The notes: generated by a model not told the origin, from the letters alone. A stretch of 64,000 nt of DNA from Scolanthus callimorphus (GCA_033964015.1 CM066916.1:28413404-28477403), one strand, 5' to 3'. Shown: positions 22,837-36,521, counted from the stretch's first letter. Made by a program: numbers and translations.

Positions 22837-25800
22837 ATGAGGCTAATATTATCGTTAGCCTTTTTTGGCTATTTGCTAGGGAATGTTCAATCATTATATT
22901 TTCACATGGGGGAAACAGAGAAGAAATGTTTTATCGAAGAAATCCCAGATGAAACTATGGTCATAGGTAGGTCTTTGTATGCTGTGTATTTTTTGGCGTA
23001 TGGCGAAGTTCTTTGCTCCAAAAACTGCCTCGTGGCATCCAGATTTTGGACGATAGACGTTGCAGATGGATTACAGCAAATATCTTTGGAAAGTTGTTGA
23101 GCTCATGGCCTAATTCGTGCTCGGGAATAACTGTACATCAAGGAGTTTGCTTTGTTTAGTTTTGATGTTAGACCCAGTTTCGTAGCTAAAACATCTGCCC
23201 CTACATTCATTGTATTTCTATATTAAGCTTGATACTGGTGCAGGCGTTGAGAAAACAACAAAATGTAAAGAAATACACGACATTCAAGCCGGTGCTTGTA
23301 AATTTCAGACATTAATAATGTTTTCACTTGATGATTGCTAGATTTACCATTTTACACTACTGGCAAAAAGAAACGAGAACGAAGTTCGGCGAATTTCGGC
23401 AAATTTGCCGAAGTTTGGCGAAAATTGCCGAAATTCGCACGAGCCGAAATATCGGTGAAATTTTGATGGCCTATTGTCTTGACGAAACGAAACCTTTATC
23501 CAAATGCAACTGTGCAGCTGCAATCAAATAGAACAGAGTTCAAGCAGGGGCTCATAAGTAGGGCATCCCTCTATATATATTCTTGATAAGGCGTTTTGAC
23601 AGACCTAGTTATTTTTAGATTGGTATTTGCTCTTGTTTCTATGCCGCTGCGGTCCCGTTTATTGTTTATTTAGAATAACAATAGCAGAGAACAACAAAAA
23701 ATCAGTGCTTGCACGTGCATATCTTGCAAATGACAGGCGTCTGATACAACAAATTTGATTGGCTAGTAAAACAAAAGCTTTAAATTTTATAGCGGTAAAA
23801 CAGTTCTAAAAATAACTAGGTCTGTCAAAATGCCTTATCAATAGGGCAATACTAGAGAGGGACGCCCCTATTTATGAGCCCCTGGTTCAGGTGACTGTAG
23901 ATAAAAAGTAGCCTTTGCAGGGAAATGACTGTTGTGACTAATTTGTAATCACTAGCGGATTTCTCATGGTAGTGATTCGCCAATTGCAAAGTGATTACAC
24001 CAATTTGATCTTGATATTTTCTGGAATCACACTAACCAATTGAAAATACTGGAGTTCAATTTGTTATTGTGCTCACTGTTTAACCCTTTCACTCCAAAAA
24101 GTGCTCAGCCTTAGAAATCTCCTAATTATATCAAAGTAAATTTAGAGAAAACAAGAGGGGATAATTCATTTATCATCCACTAAATGATGAGTAACAGATA
24201 CAGCACCAAATCCTCATATCAAGTGTATAGGAAAGTGTATTGTTTTGTGTAAGGAGAAGTGCTATTTAGTTTAGGTCTTGGGAGTGAAAGGGTTAACCCA
24301 AATTTTCCTTACAGGAAAGTACAAGACACAGTTATATGATGAAAATGTAAGAGGGTTCCTACCATCAAGCCCAGGAATCGGCATGCATGTTGAAGTGAAA
24401 GATCCTAACAGCAAAGTAATCATGTCCAAATATTATTCATCTGAGGGTCGATTTACCTTTACCTCACACTCCCCTGGGGAGCATGTTATTTGTCTTCACT
24501 CAAACTCCACAAGATGGTCCCTCTGGGCTGGAGGCCGACTGGTAAGGATGATTATCTCAATAGTACCAAACTTCATATTATTAATATTCTCATACAGCAG
24601 TTACAGCATACAATAATAATTGTGTATCCCAGTGGTGGGTCCAGGATTTTACCATTCTCGTACCCAGAGCTCCCCGGCTCGTCTCGATCACAGGGGAGGC
24701 TCTGGGGACCTCCATTTGAGGGCCTTCGCTGATTAGCTGATTTTGAACATTGGGGCATGTGTGATGTTTCTCTCAACAGCTCTGTATCAAAACTCGCGCA
24801 TGAGTCAATGGCTTAGCAACGAGAAGGGCAGAGAACAACACAATTGATTCCACAACAAAATACACACACATTCAAATCCAATGCCAATGGATTATGATTT
24901 TCAGTAATTATGCGCTATTCTGCATGTGTTTGTTTTATTATGCAGAGAAAGGAAATTATGCGCTTCTGCAAACCTTGCATAATGCCGTGGTCCCTGATGA
25001 GAAAAAGCCTGAATATAGAAACTTTTCCATCTCCTCAGAAAATCCTGCTTTGTGATGTGAGCAGGGTTTGACTTGTGCAATGATTAAATCTATTTTTCTT
25101 TTCACAAAACTGCAAAAATTGGGGTATTTCTTGCTGGAGCTAGGAACGTTTTATTTGACAAACAATCCTTTGCTTGAAAAATGTACATTGAATCTGCAGT
25201 ATGTTATAATTTATATATATATTTTTTTATTTCCAGCGTGTACATCTAGACATCCAAGTTGGTGAACATGCAAATGACTATGCCCAGATTGCCTCCAAAG
25301 ACAAGCTTACTGAGCTTCAGCTACGCATCAGACAACTCTTGGACCAGGTAGAACAAATCAGCAAAGAACAGAACTACCAGAGGGTGAGTGATAAGGAGAT
25401 AAACTTGCCATCATTGTTTCTCCATAGTGCACCACTTTGCCTTCATTTTTGATACCAGAATTTTGGAAAAAAGATTGAGCCATTCCATTATTTATCTGCA
25501 CCCCCTACAGGAGAGTTTTTCTGAGGGTATATAGGAAAATGGCATTTTCCATGGGGGTCAAACCGAAAAAAGGCTCTTCCATAGGTTCTTCCAAGTGGGG
25601 GCAACCCAGAAAAGGCTCTTCCTTGGTATTTCCGAGGGGGTACAGCAAGAATTTCCAAGGGGGGTGGCCTCTTCCGTAGGGGGTGCGGCTAAAAAATGGA
25701 TTGGCCTATATCAAATAAATGTACTTCATACATGTATTGTATGTACTTGTACTTTTGTCTGTTAAACACATTTCACCAAAAGGTACGTCAAGTGCATTAA

Positions 25801-26081
25801 ACAGTGAATATGGTTGGCACCAGTAATGTCAAATCCTTTGAAGTAGGATAAGTCTCAAGTTTCTGATGTACTAAATCCATGAAAACGAAAACAAAGTATT
25901 GCATTATAGGGTGCATTGGGTGTTTAAAGGTTGCAGACGAACCTGCCCATAATGCACTGCTTTGCTACCTTTTTGATGCCATCGAAATTCAGAGACTCAA
26001 AAAAATATGTTATTATGACTTATAAAAGTATTCCAGACTTTCCTTTATCCCAATAATAGGATGTTCCAATTCTTATCTGTT

Positions 26082-26118
<37 letters not shown>

Positions 26119-26388
26119 ACACACACACAGGTATCCTTGTTTTTGACCACTGAATTTCCACAGGGCTATTCATTTTACACCAGAATTTCCACGGCATTTG
26201 TAGCTTTGAAATTTCCATAGGGGCTACAAGGGAATGTGCAATTTTCACAGGGGTTGCTTCAAATTTCCAGAGGGGTTGTACAGGAGTCTGGAATTGGCAC
26301 AGGGGTAGAGCCTTTTTTTCAACATTTGGAGTTCCTTGTTAGTGAGGGAGAGGGGTACGGCTATTTTGGAACAGCCTAATCTGAATTA

Positions 26389-26419
<31 letters not shown>

Positions 26420-27241
26420 CTGAATCAATAGCCCATGAGGCTGAAGAGGGCGAGAGGAATAATTGTTTTAGTCAAAGCACACTAGCAGGCCAATTGTATA
26501 GCCAAAAACGTTTGCTTGCCTGGTCATTTGCCATTTCCTGGCTTTCAAATCCAACACATTTCACTACTAGTGGGCTACAACCAGAAACATATAATTTAGT
26601 TGAAACATGTAACGGCGAACCAAGCTGTGGATTATTCATGGCCAGTTTATGACCATATTTGGTCAATAATGAACTCTCGACTGCTAACCCAAGCAGGTTT
26701 TCTCTTCATAATATTTCATTTTCGCTCAAGTAAAGTAGAGCAACAGTGGTAAGTGATAATAATGCTAACATTTAACATCTTGAAGTCTTGCAACAACATT
26801 ATTTCAAAATCTGTTCGATTGTTTATGCTGCGAATATTCTGCAGCTTGGCACTAAGCAATGAATGTTTTGTTACACGTTTCAACTCACTTATATGTTTCT
26901 GCTACAACTTAAAGCCTAATAGTTGCTCAGCCAATCAGAACGCAGCATTGACAATTAGACCACTAGTGTGATTTAACTAATTCCATTATCTTGCCCTGAT
27001 TACCATGGTGCACCTGAGTGCAAACTCATCCTATACAACTGACTGACAAAGACCCTCTAAAGCTTTCCCATTGTCTTTTTTCTTATTACAGTTCCGTGAG
27101 GAAAGATTCAGATTTACAAGCGAGAGTACCAACCAACGTGTGTTATGGTGGGCATTGGCACAAACCGTGATCCTCCTGTCAACAGGATTCTGGCAAATGC
27201 GACATTTGAAGGGATTCTTTGAGGCCAAGAAGCTTGTGTAA
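22837..27241 (+). CDS. TMED9: p24/emp24 family cargo receptor, TMED4/TMED9 type
   Basis: Four exons: 22837-22966, 24315-24541, 25237-25383, 27092-27241, in phase with GT-AG borders, giving 217 aa. p24 proteins cycle between ER and Golgi in COPI/COPII vesicles and select GPI-anchored and other cargo. Seen in sequence: signal peptide (1-20), GOLD domain beginning [20 protein letters not shown] with the conserved cysteine pair (second cysteine in HVICLHSNS), a coiled-coil segment ([16 protein letters not shown], exon 3), one transmembrane helix (about 185-204) and the tail FFEAKKLV. That tail holds the FF (COPII) and KK (COPI) signals, and the KKLV ending matches the TMED4/9 (p24 alpha) subfamily. 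The precise orthologue (TMED4 or TMED9) cannot be settled by eye. It shares its upstream region with POLL. An AATAAA at 28422-28427 could end a long 3' UTR, but this is weak. Confidence 0.94.
23545..23884. mobile_element. Foldback element with GACAGACCTAGTTATTTTTA arms, copy 1
   Basis: About 100 bp of each end are inverted copies: outer CAGGGGCTCATAA / TTATGAGCCCCTG, inner GACAGACCTAGTTATTTTTA / TAAAAATAACTAGGTCTGTC. In intron 1 of TMED. Confidence 0.9.
24653..24740. mobile_element. MITE family A, truncated copy 3
   Basis: Only the ATTCTCGTACCCAGAGCTCC end and about 70 bp of body are present, in intron 2 of TMED. Confidence 0.75.
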
Positions 27242-28091
27242 AATGTAGTAAAAACTTTCATACAACTTAACAAATTTTAATTAGTCAGCATTGTCTATGA
27301 GCTTGTGAGAAGCGGTGTTGCTGATTATATTTATCATGTCAGAATTGAGCGACATCAGCTGTGGGAACCATCACTCGGCTGAGTTTGCTCATTTTTGTGA
27401 TAGCATTTTATCTTTGTTGAGGGAGTAAATTATCTAAAGAGGAGTTCTGCTGGTGTACTCATTGCCTGTGTGAGATTCCAAGCAGCGCCCCCCCCCCCCC
27501 CCACTCTTAGAGACATGCAGCCATAGACATAGACAATCTTCTTTATTGGCACCTTGTAAAATTTCAGGGCCCAGTTCCTGAAAGGTTGGATAAAGTTATC
27601 CACAGATAAAAGTTATCTGTTTGTAGGATTTGTTCTGGATTTATCTGTTGGATAAGCGTTTATCTACTGATAACTCTTATCTGACATTCTAGGAACCGGC
27701 CCCAGTATAATTAGTAAACAGAACACTCCTAAGGTACATGTACAGTAGACTCCTTGCGTTACCTTGCCAGTAGTTGTGGAGGAATTGTCAATCATTCACT
27801 GTATTTCTCTCTATACCTTTGTTTTAGATTACCGCATGATTATATGGTACTGTATAGCGGTAGTTGTTTATTATTATGTTGCCTAGCAACCATCCAATTT
27901 TTAGTAGGTCCTTTATGGAAAGAGGAATTTTTTTTTGTTGGAATGGAGTTAATAGTTACTGGTATTGGTTCTTTGGTTTAAGCCTGAACACTATCTTATA
28001 AACTTGTGTCAACATGCTTGTCTCTGCCAATGAAGGCTTCTGTCAAATAGCTTAAATGCCAATAACATTGACATTGTAATAATTAAGGTAA

Positions 28092-28268
28092 ATAGCAGGC
28101 CTGGCGGGGGGGAGATCCCCTATTTTGGGGCAAGGGTGCTCGTCATGAACTCTCGATTTTACCTCTAAAAGCTACCAAAAAGGGTGTGGTTTAGTTGATT
28201 TTAACCCCTGAAAGGTACGACGAGCACCCCGCCCAAAAAATTGAGGATTCCCCCTTCCCCCTAGCAGG
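28092..28268. mobile_element. G-rich foldback element (GGGTGCTCGTC family)
   Basis: Inverted ends AGCAGGCCTGGCGGGGG / CCCCCTAGCAGG and inner GGGTGCTCGTC / GACGAGCACCC. Relatives carrying GGGGTGCTCGTCGG and ACCCCTAAAAGGTACC occur at about 35250-35345 and 63785-63910, and a looser one at 40140-40510. Confidence 0.8.
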
Positions 28269-29887
28269 TCTTGTGAATGGAGACAAAGACTGTCAGAAAC
28301 AAGCTACTGCTACTAACAAGGTCACAGATCTGGATCGCCTGCTAGCTGAAGTCACGCAAATTTGTACAAAAAGGCCAAACAGCAATATTGCTACACTGTC
28401 TTTTTGTTGTACTTTCGTAGCAAATAAAGCTGTTGGTGATACTGATTGTTGGTAATACTGATTGCTCTTTTTAATGTGGTGGTTTGTTTTGTTACGGAAC
28501 CAAGTACATCAAATTCTCTAGACGCGCGGTACAATGGGGCTCCCCATGGTAGGTCAAGAGACTTCCCAGGGAAGGTCGGAAAAATGTAATATATCGAACC
28601 GTTGCGAAGTGCAAACTCCTTCTCGCTTCAGTTCACAAAACAGGCGAAAAACGTTTACTCCGATTTTCATAATTCTGCGAACTCTAACCCAGGGACGGAT
28701 ACAGGGGTGGATATCCATCCTCCCCATCCTTTTTTGAGTTAAAAAAGTAGAAACTCATCTTTTTGTTTTAAATAATAAAATTGTTCCCTCCTTTATATCG
28801 AATGATTCTGAGACCATTAGATAGTTTAGGGGGCGGGATACGCAGCAAGCCGTTTCCAGGACATTAATTTTTGAAAGAGCGTTTTCTGTCCTCACTTCAA
28901 GCCCCCACCCCCCACCCCAAAGTTGCGTTGTGAGACAAAAAGTCGGACGTTCCAAGGGCAACCGCCATGTGTATTTTTCACTGATCAATCAGAGAGGACA
29001 GAACTCTGGTTCGCCATAGAAACGTCTCGTTTCATCCTAGAAACGCAACGTTCAAACATAACGTGCGAACTGTTAAGGTAAAACGCTCAAACGCAATCGG
29101 CTGTATACGATTTGTTTTCGAGGTGTTTAGCGGAGCTCCGGCGCGCGAAGCGAGCCAGCGGATGCTCCATAGTTAAGAGAATAACGATGTGATTTGTGAA
29201 CGCGTCCCTGTACCACCACAGGTTCCCCTCAAGAAAGAAAAAAACTGAAATATCTCGAGAACAGAACATCGCTAGGTGACCAAACTTATGAGCAAGTAAT
29301 TAAGAGCACCGCGAGACAAAATGCCAAATTCGGAAGGAAACCTAATCATAGCACCGTAATGGTGAAATCGTGGTATGTCGAGTAGAGATTACTGGTGGAT
29401 ATGCGAATGGCAATAACGAGAGATATTAGTGAGGGTCTGATGTCACTTGGCTCTACTCGCTCACACATGATAATAACAATCCTGACCAAAATGTCCAACC
29501 AAGCTCCTCTGTGGTCGGACATATTTGAAAACTGGTCGGACACCAGAAATTGTCTGCAAAGGTGTTTGGAGATAAATGAGACTGTTTCATTATTTCTCTG
29601 ATATTATATTCTCAGTTTTTTTTTTTACTAACACGCGGTTTTCGAGTACCTACGCATTGGACTTCCGGATGTTCGTCTGTCCGTCATCACACAAGCAACC
29701 CATGACAAGAGATTGGATATAATGTCATGAACAGATTTCAAATAAACGTGTTTTAATGATCTTTTGAGTATGGGAAGACTGTTCTAGGGCGATCGAGTGC
29801 GAAGCAGCACCCTGTTCACGAACGTAGTTGCAAAAACGTAGTTTATCTTGACGAAGTATTCCTCTGACATCTGACGCCTCTGATAAT

Positions 29888-30070
29888 TTAGTATAAACCA
29901 ACTAATGGTCTATTACAAATCCTGCATTCTGATTGGCTGAGCTACTAATGGTCTATTAGTGATAGACCGTGCCTGGCAAAACCACCATCTTTCTTTGCAA
30001 GAAAACTTGATTTTTTCAACATAAAATAATGGAATTCATTGAACCGACCAACTAGTTGGTTTATACTAAA
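29888..30070. mobile_element. MITE with TTAGTATAAACCAACTA ends
   Basis: 183-bp element with inverted ends TTAGTATAAACCAACTA / TAGTTGGTTTATACTAAA. The adjoining GGTCTATT and CATTCGGCCTTCGGCCT text (to 30170) belongs to another palindromic repeat, whose half is also at 44917-44955. Confidence 0.85.
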
Positions 30071-31071
30071 ACAATTAGACCTCTCGTCCTCATGTGCTAT
30101 GATATCAATAGACCATTCGGCCTTCGGCCTCATGGTCTATTCATCATAGCACATTCGGCCTTGAGGTCTAAATGTTAAATAGAAGCATCATAATTTACAC
30201 CACACGCATAGTAATTGTACCTGTAGTTTCAATTTTCGCAAAAGGCCTGTTTCTGCATGTCAATTCGACTAAACTGAAGAAGGCTTTTTTTATAATAAAG
30301 CAGAAAATTTGGCAAAATATTGTATTTTCAGTGTTTTTTCCATAAGTTGTAATTTAAACAGGATAATAGAGGAAAATGGAATGCACTATTGTGTCATAAT
30401 CAATCGACACAGGGTCTCTGGTGGCTCAATAGTGCTTTAGTTATGAAACTTCCTGTTATTGCTGTAGAAAAAATGGCCTCCTCGAAGCCTGCTAAGCAGG
30501 CGTTGGTTTGCTGTTCTTAGGATGATTCATAGAAAATGTAGGTTGTGAGGGGATCAATGCCTGTCTTGACAAATTGCTATTTTTTGTTATGGATAATGCA
30601 CTGCTTCGCTGCCATTTTCGATACCACCAAATTTCAGACTCGACATATAATAAATGTTTTCTTTTTTGTCGGCTTACAAATTTTACCGTACACACGCGAG
30701 AGAAACTCGTAATAGTAGAATTCCTTTTGCATTAAGTCAGAGTTTCTGATGCAATGAATCATGAAAACAAAAACAATGCAATGCATTATTGGTAGGGCGA
30801 GTTGGACGGTGAATACAAAAACTTTTCGCGGTTTTCATATGACTGTTGTGAAAGCAATTCATGAGTAATTCACTATCCAATCAAATGCGACAGTAATTCG
30901 ACGACAAACCAAACACAATCTCTCCTTTCTGCGATCAAATTAATCACAAGTAATTGCGTAAATTTTTTCTCTATGTGATCTGATTGGCTGAAGGATCAAA
31001 GATCATGCCCTTGACCAATCACAACCCGAACCTATCGCAATTACCGAGTATTTGTAATTACTCACGACAGC

Positions 31072-31278
31072 CATGTGAAAACCGAGACCGGTACAAAACC
31101 GGACCGGTACAATTCTGGTACGGTACCGTCGCGCGTTCACACGGGACCGGTACCGAACCGATGTTGGCACGACAAGTCCGTGTGAAAACGTACCGGGATT
31201 GTACCGGTACCGTATGAACAGTCGGTACCGTACCAGTACCGGTCCGGTTTTGTACCGGTCTCGTGTGAATGGGTCTTA
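31072..31278. mobile_element. Palindromic element rich in ACCGGTAC, copy 1
   Basis: Ends GAGACCGGTACAAAACCGGA and TCCGGTTTTGTACCGGTCTC are inverted; GTACGGTACCG and GGGACCGGTACC repeat inside. A second copy at 49297-49542 shares these blocks. Confidence 0.88.
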
Positions 31279-31984
31279 GTCCTAAAGTGATGATGTCACA
31301 AAAAACAAATTTTCGATTTAGCAATATTTGTTCCTTGATTTGGAAAGGGCACAGCGAATGAAATCAACGCGACCGAGATATGGCCTGCTGAATATACAAT
31401 CTTCTTTAACAAATCACTGTATTTTTAGCTCGTTCATGTTTTGACAAGAGTGGATTAACAAGAGTTAGAATCTTTCGTACTGTATTTGTCCACATCACAG
31501 TCAGCAAAGTGTCTATTTTTAGATTTGAATTTCGCGCGCGAAAGTATTCGAATCCCCTCTTGATTCCCCTGAATTCATCGTATACCCAACACACAAAAAA
31601 ATAGAGAATATCCTACCTTATCTTTGCGACTTTAAAGTTTTTCGAATGATCTGTGATTTGATTTTAGGCTGGATCTCACAACTCTTCGCGTGGCGAGAAA
31701 ATGGGAACCCTGTGGACGACGAATTTTAGCGAGAAACCTAGTTCTAAAATAGACACTTTTCTGACTGTGATTCGGGCGTACATAGTAAGTATGGAAACTC
31801 TTGGTAATCCACTCTTGGTTTTGAGCTATGTCTAAAATACAGTGATTTGAAAAATCTCGGTCGCGTTTCAACAGATGGCACCTTATTTTTGCAGACAACG
31901 TTCTTTGGAGTTGGTCTTTCATTATTTGTGGACTAAAATCTGAAAATCGATTTTTTTCAAATTTGTGACGTCACACTTTAGGAT
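31277..31984. mobile_element. Imperfect TIR element, about 700 bp
   Basis: Ends TCCTAAAGTGATGATGTCAC and GTGACGTCACACTTTAGGA are imperfect inverted repeats, continuing into AAATTTTCGATTT / AAAATCGATTTTT. It ends 17 bp before the sulfatase stop codon. No coding potential seen. Confidence 0.6.
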
Positions 31985-32000
31985 TCTATTGTTACTGATT

Positions 32001-34990
32001 TTACAACTCATCAGAAACATGCACAGTTTTTGGTGTGTCCTCAACGCAGTGACATGATGGAAAATTACAGCAGCTCTGTAACCATGGTTTCCACCACCAT
32101 TTATCAAGCTGAAATGGCACACTATCCACTGTCTGAGTATGGCTCCTCATATCGGCAAGGATTTTAGCCATGACAGGTTTATAGCTACTATCACTAGGGC
32201 TGATGGGATTACTCTCAGTCGGATCAGCAGTCACATCAAACAGCAGGGGTGGGTCATGTGTGGTAACCTGACGCCCATAGCAGCCACAGACAGCATACCC
32301 AAAGCATGCCTCAGTACCCTTGGTATAAATAGGAGTCATAAAATGTGCTTTCCAAACTGTTTTCCCTGTTCTTGGTCGATATCTAACTGCATGGATGGCC
32401 TTGCTACAATAATGATACATAAATTCATGTGGTGAGTATTGTTCCTCTTGGGTGAGTAAAGGTATAAGGTTTCTGCCATCTATAATTCTGTCTGTAGGCT
32501 GGGAAACACCTGCTACATGTAGTACAGTAGGAAATAGGTCTATCCCATTTGTAGGCTCATTGATATCTATCCCAGGTTTTATGTGAGATGGCCATGATAC
32601 TATGGTGGGAACTCGAATACCTCCTTCCCAGGCCTGGCCTTTACCTAGGGAAGAAACATAGAAGTTATGGACAAGTTATACACAATAAACATACTGGTAG
32701 GGCCATGTAACCCAGGTGTCGAAAAAAAAATTATACCCTCTCCCACAGAAGAGATTTGGAAATTTCGAGGGGGTTGGGGTGAAATGACATTTATGTCCCA
32801 TACATTCACTGTATGTTGGGACTCCCAGTCACTGTCACAAATTTTAATAAAGTTTTTTAGATTTGCAAATGGATGTCCAAGATGGATGGGGCTCGTTAAA
32901 AAAAAAAACATTTCCCATAGGATCACTTCATTTTTCCAGGGGGAAAAATTCCAGAGGGGTGGGGGTGTCATATCTCCTTTTGTGCAATCACACAATTAAA
33001 AACAACTTGCAAGGGCCTTTTCCAATGGTAGCCTATGCAAGGCATTTACACTTTTATTGATGAGGTTAGGGGCATAAATATCACTGCATTAGTTTTAGAC
33101 AGTATCCACATGTGTACTGAGAGGGGTGTGCCTATTTTTAGTAGACCTTACCTCCTCGAAATCTGCCTTTCCATCCACCTTCATACTCTCCATATTTGGA
33201 AACCTCTTCCAAGTGTGGACCATTGTCTGAGGTAAAGTACACAAAAGTGTCATCCTTCAGCCCTAAATCCTCTAGTGCTTCCATGATTTTACCAACGCTC
33301 CAGTCCATTTCTTCAACATTGTCACCATAGCGACTGTGTCCACTGTGGCCTTCAAATTCCCGTGTGGTAAAAAGTGCAGTGTGTACTTTGGCATATGAAA
33401 CCATCAGCATGAATGGGTTGTATTTGTTCTTTTCAATAAATCCTATGCTTTCTGCTGTAAACCGAGATGTCAAGTTCTTGAGTATAACTGGTTGCTCCAC
33501 AATTTGATAATCTCGCATCAGGAAACAATTAATGGATTGGAAACCATTATCTAGAGCCAATAAGGGCAGAATGACAACTAATGGTAGAATCAAAATTATG
33601 AATAAAGTACATGATGATATTTTTCTTGCAAAATAACAGGTGAGGCTACAGAAAGCAAGCAACATCATGACAGAAGCAGCAATGATTTTCCATTTTGGGA
33701 AGATGTGCTCAATTACGGAGTGTCCAGCTTCACAGTTTCTGAGGTTTGTCAGAGGCAGGCCATAGTAAGACTGGAAGCCATGTCTGATAGGGTGGTAGTA
33801 AAAATCATCTGCTGATTCAAGATTAAGTCCCAGATGCCATTTACCAATCAAACCTGAGAAAAATAAACATCATGGCAAGAATTGAAATTAACCAGAAAGT
33901 TTTTTTATTTTTAGTCACAATATGAACTTATCTTGTAGACATGAGATCTAAAAGCTAAATGGGCAAACCACAAGATGTTAAGTTGAAGCAGAAACATGTT
34001 AGAATTTCACTGATTACTTTTTTTAAAATTATTTCTAAACATCTTTAGCTGTATTTACTTTAATCTATTTAGTATTAATTCAACTCATTAGTAACTTTGT
34101 ATTATACATATTGTATGTTTCATATTAGGAATTGTATTTTTAATATTCATGTAATGCACATTTGATCATATTCACATGCTAAAATGCGCATAACAAGTAA
34201 TAAATATTATCATTATTAAAAAAATATCATTATTGATTAGGAAGGGGCTGGATCACAGACTGATGCGTTGCAGAAAAACAAAGACAGAATACTCAGGGGA
34301 ATGCCACGTGATCTGAAATGGGACAACATTACGCCCAAGCTGAGGAGGTCTATTGTTCGTCTTATAATACATACTTGCATGCCCTCTGTCATGAGAAATT
34401 GCACAATCTTGAACCACCCAAGGGAATCGATCATCACATGATGTGAATGGGTGGCCGATTTAATCTATTGCAACGAAGCAAATATTTCATAAAGGGTTGA
34501 AAAGATCAACACCTTTTTTATGATTGTAGGAATAAGTAAGAATCCACAAATAACACAGTAGCAGCCTAAGTACCTGTTGCGTATCCTGACTCGGCCAAAA
34601 CCTTGGCGAAAGTTGTCTCATTCCTTGGTAAGCCGCCTGAGGTGGCTGTAAAAACCATCACTCGCAAATACTGACTAATTCCGCCTGGGCTAGGGATCAT
34701 CCCCGTTCGCACAGGATACCGCCCTGTTAGGAAAGCAGCCCTGCTTGGCGTACAAACCGATTCGCCGGCCAAATCGTGTGTCAGTCGCGCGCCTTCCGAA
34801 GCGAGTTTATCGATGTTTGGAGTTGCGAGGGAATCGTTACCAAAGCATGCAAGATCCGCTACTCCAAGATCATCCACAAGGATATCAAGATATTTGGCTT
34901 TCTTTCCGCAATTGTAGGTTGCAAAGAAACAAAGAAAAGTGCTATGATTAGTAAAAGTGCCAGGCCGTACTCTCTCTGCACCGCCGCCAT
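32001..34990 (-). CDS. Arylsulfatase / steryl-sulfatase family enzyme (membrane-hairpin type), one apparent frameshift
   Basis: Three exons on the minus strand: 34990-34574, 33853-33152, 32644-32001, giving about 587 aa (human STS is 583). The protein hydrolyses sulfate esters, probably in the ER lumen or secretory compartments. Seen: N-terminal signal or anchor (about 8-25); KPNILI then LVDDLG, holding the two calcium-binding aspartates; CTPSR with the cysteine (about C80) that becomes formylglycine; GLIGKWHLG with catalytic Lys and His; two hydrophobic helices (about 195-215 and 221-241) that match the membrane hairpin of steryl sulfatase and the ARSD/E/F/H group; SDNGPH with metal-binding residues; GGKGQAWEGGIRVP with the second active-site Lys. 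One base is missing at about 34879-34884 between ILI and LVDDLG, splitting the signal peptide from the catalytic domain. The rest is intact, so I suspect an assembly error. The natural substrate cannot be read from the sequence. Confidence 0.92.
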
Positions 34991-36175
34991 TATGGAACCA
35001 GAATCAAGGAACTGACAACATCAACTAGGCGTTCCTCCTAAGTACACAGGATACCCAGCTGTCAATACGATAACTTTATTAGCATTTTAACGCGCTATCG
35101 CGCTCTCATTGGTCGAGACCAAGAGAGAATGAACCCCAGAGAACGCAACCCTATGACCCATCTGACATCTGAGTGGCAGTAGTTCTAAAAATAGATTCCC
35201 GCACGCGCATTCGAACTGTTTTCCGTTGGTTTAGAAGCGCGTGTGTTCATGCAAGCCCCCGACTCCCATATTTTTGGGGCGGGGGTGCTCGTCGGGAACT
35301 TTCGTTTTCACCCCTAAAAGGTACCAATGGCGTCGCTTAGTTGACCCTCGTAATTTTCTCGCGTTTTTTTACGAGGGAAAATACGTCTGAAATTCAGGCT
35401 ACCAACAAGTGCGATTTGCTTGATTTGCTAGAACGGACCTCTAACAGGTACCTATCTGGAAAAAAATACACGTTTTCGAATTTTACCCCCTAAAAGGTAC
35501 CAGAGGGCATCTCACAGTGGTGTCTGTTGCTAGGACACGTCCAATCAGAAGGCGCCGCTAAAAATAGCTCCTTGTTCTAAAAATAGAAAGTGTCACGCTC
35601 TTCTGCCACTGTCATGGAAAGAGATCCGTGTGTTGGGGTTGCGTTCTCTGGGGATCATTTTCTCTTGTCGAGACATCACGTGGAAAATTTTCACCTAAAA
35701 CTGGATATTTTTTGATTAAAAAATAATGGAAAACAAGCAACCAAGGTTTTTGTCTATGTTACTGAAATACGGAAATTGGTGGCTGAGGCGACATCGGAAA
35801 ACATAAAAAAGTCAACTAAATATGCCGTGAATGTTTTTAATGGTATAGAAAAAAGCTAACAGCTGTTTTCAGTGAAGTCGCTGGGATATAGAATAAATTA
35901 AAACCATTTCTTGGCTTCTCTATTGATAGTCCGGCGGATTAGAGCAAATCATACCTGTCAACCCAACTTCGTCAAAAATCTTGAGATTCTCGATCTCTCA
36001 CGTGGCAGGTAAATACAGAAAATGCATGAAAATATCCAGGGAGTGACAATGCGGGTGATATACAGTAAATGTATGAAAATGTTTGCAATAATCATGCGGG
36101 TGACAGGCTTCAAAATCTTGTGACACCTGCCTAATGCGGGTGAGTTGACAGCTATGAAGAGTACATCAATTACTA
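34991..36175. other. Region upstream of the sulfatase
   Basis: Starts with the 5' UTR or promoter of the sulfatase. A 50-bp segment at 35017-35066 is a dispersed repeat, 35250-35345 is a GGGTGCTCGTC element relative, and 35945-36160 is an imperfect palindrome (ACCTGTCAACCCA / GGGTGAGTTGACAG). Confidence 0.55.
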
Positions 36176-36497
36176 AGGCTAGTTTCAGACGTCGAACTTA
36201 ATTCTTGTCGCTCTAAATGTCAATTTCCCATTGTTTAGTTAGTTAGAGCTATTGTCTTGAGCTCATTTGCATTAGGAACGGCACTATCTGCCATGCCAAC
36301 GCCGCGCTACTGCCGCACTAAATTACAATTTTGAATCCTTCCAGCGCTCCTAAAATCATGGCTGAGATTTTCTCCATGGCCAGACAGATTATATTAACCT
36401 CATAAAATCACTCATATCGAAATAACTTGTTTTCACTAGCTAATAAACCCAGTCAATTTAGTGCGACAGAATCAAGTTCGACGTCTAAAACTGGCCT
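36176..36497. mobile_element. DNA element with AGGCTAGTTTCAGACGTCGA ends
   Basis: Inverted ends of about 35 bp (AGGCTAGTTTCAGACGTCGA on the left, TCGACGTCTAAAACTGGCCT on the right) around a 250-bp body without coding potential. Confidence 0.85.
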
Positions 36498-36521
36498 AAG
36501 AGTGTACAACATGATATCAGG

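Larger units (their letters stand above)
27242..32000. other. Intergenic region between TMED and sulfatase 3' ends
   Basis: Convergent gene ends separated by 4.8 kb that hold at least four inverted-repeat elements (listed separately), a poly-C tract and no recognised gene. The 3' UTRs should lie at both edges. Confidence 0.6.

Noticed and set aside
29087..29601. Overlapping 60-68-codon frames on both strands
   Set aside because: Short, overlapping, no recognisable motif, and amid MITEs.
31058..31324. 88-codon frame over the ACCGGTAC element
   Set aside because: Shadow of a palindromic repeat; a comparable chance frame appears in the other copy.
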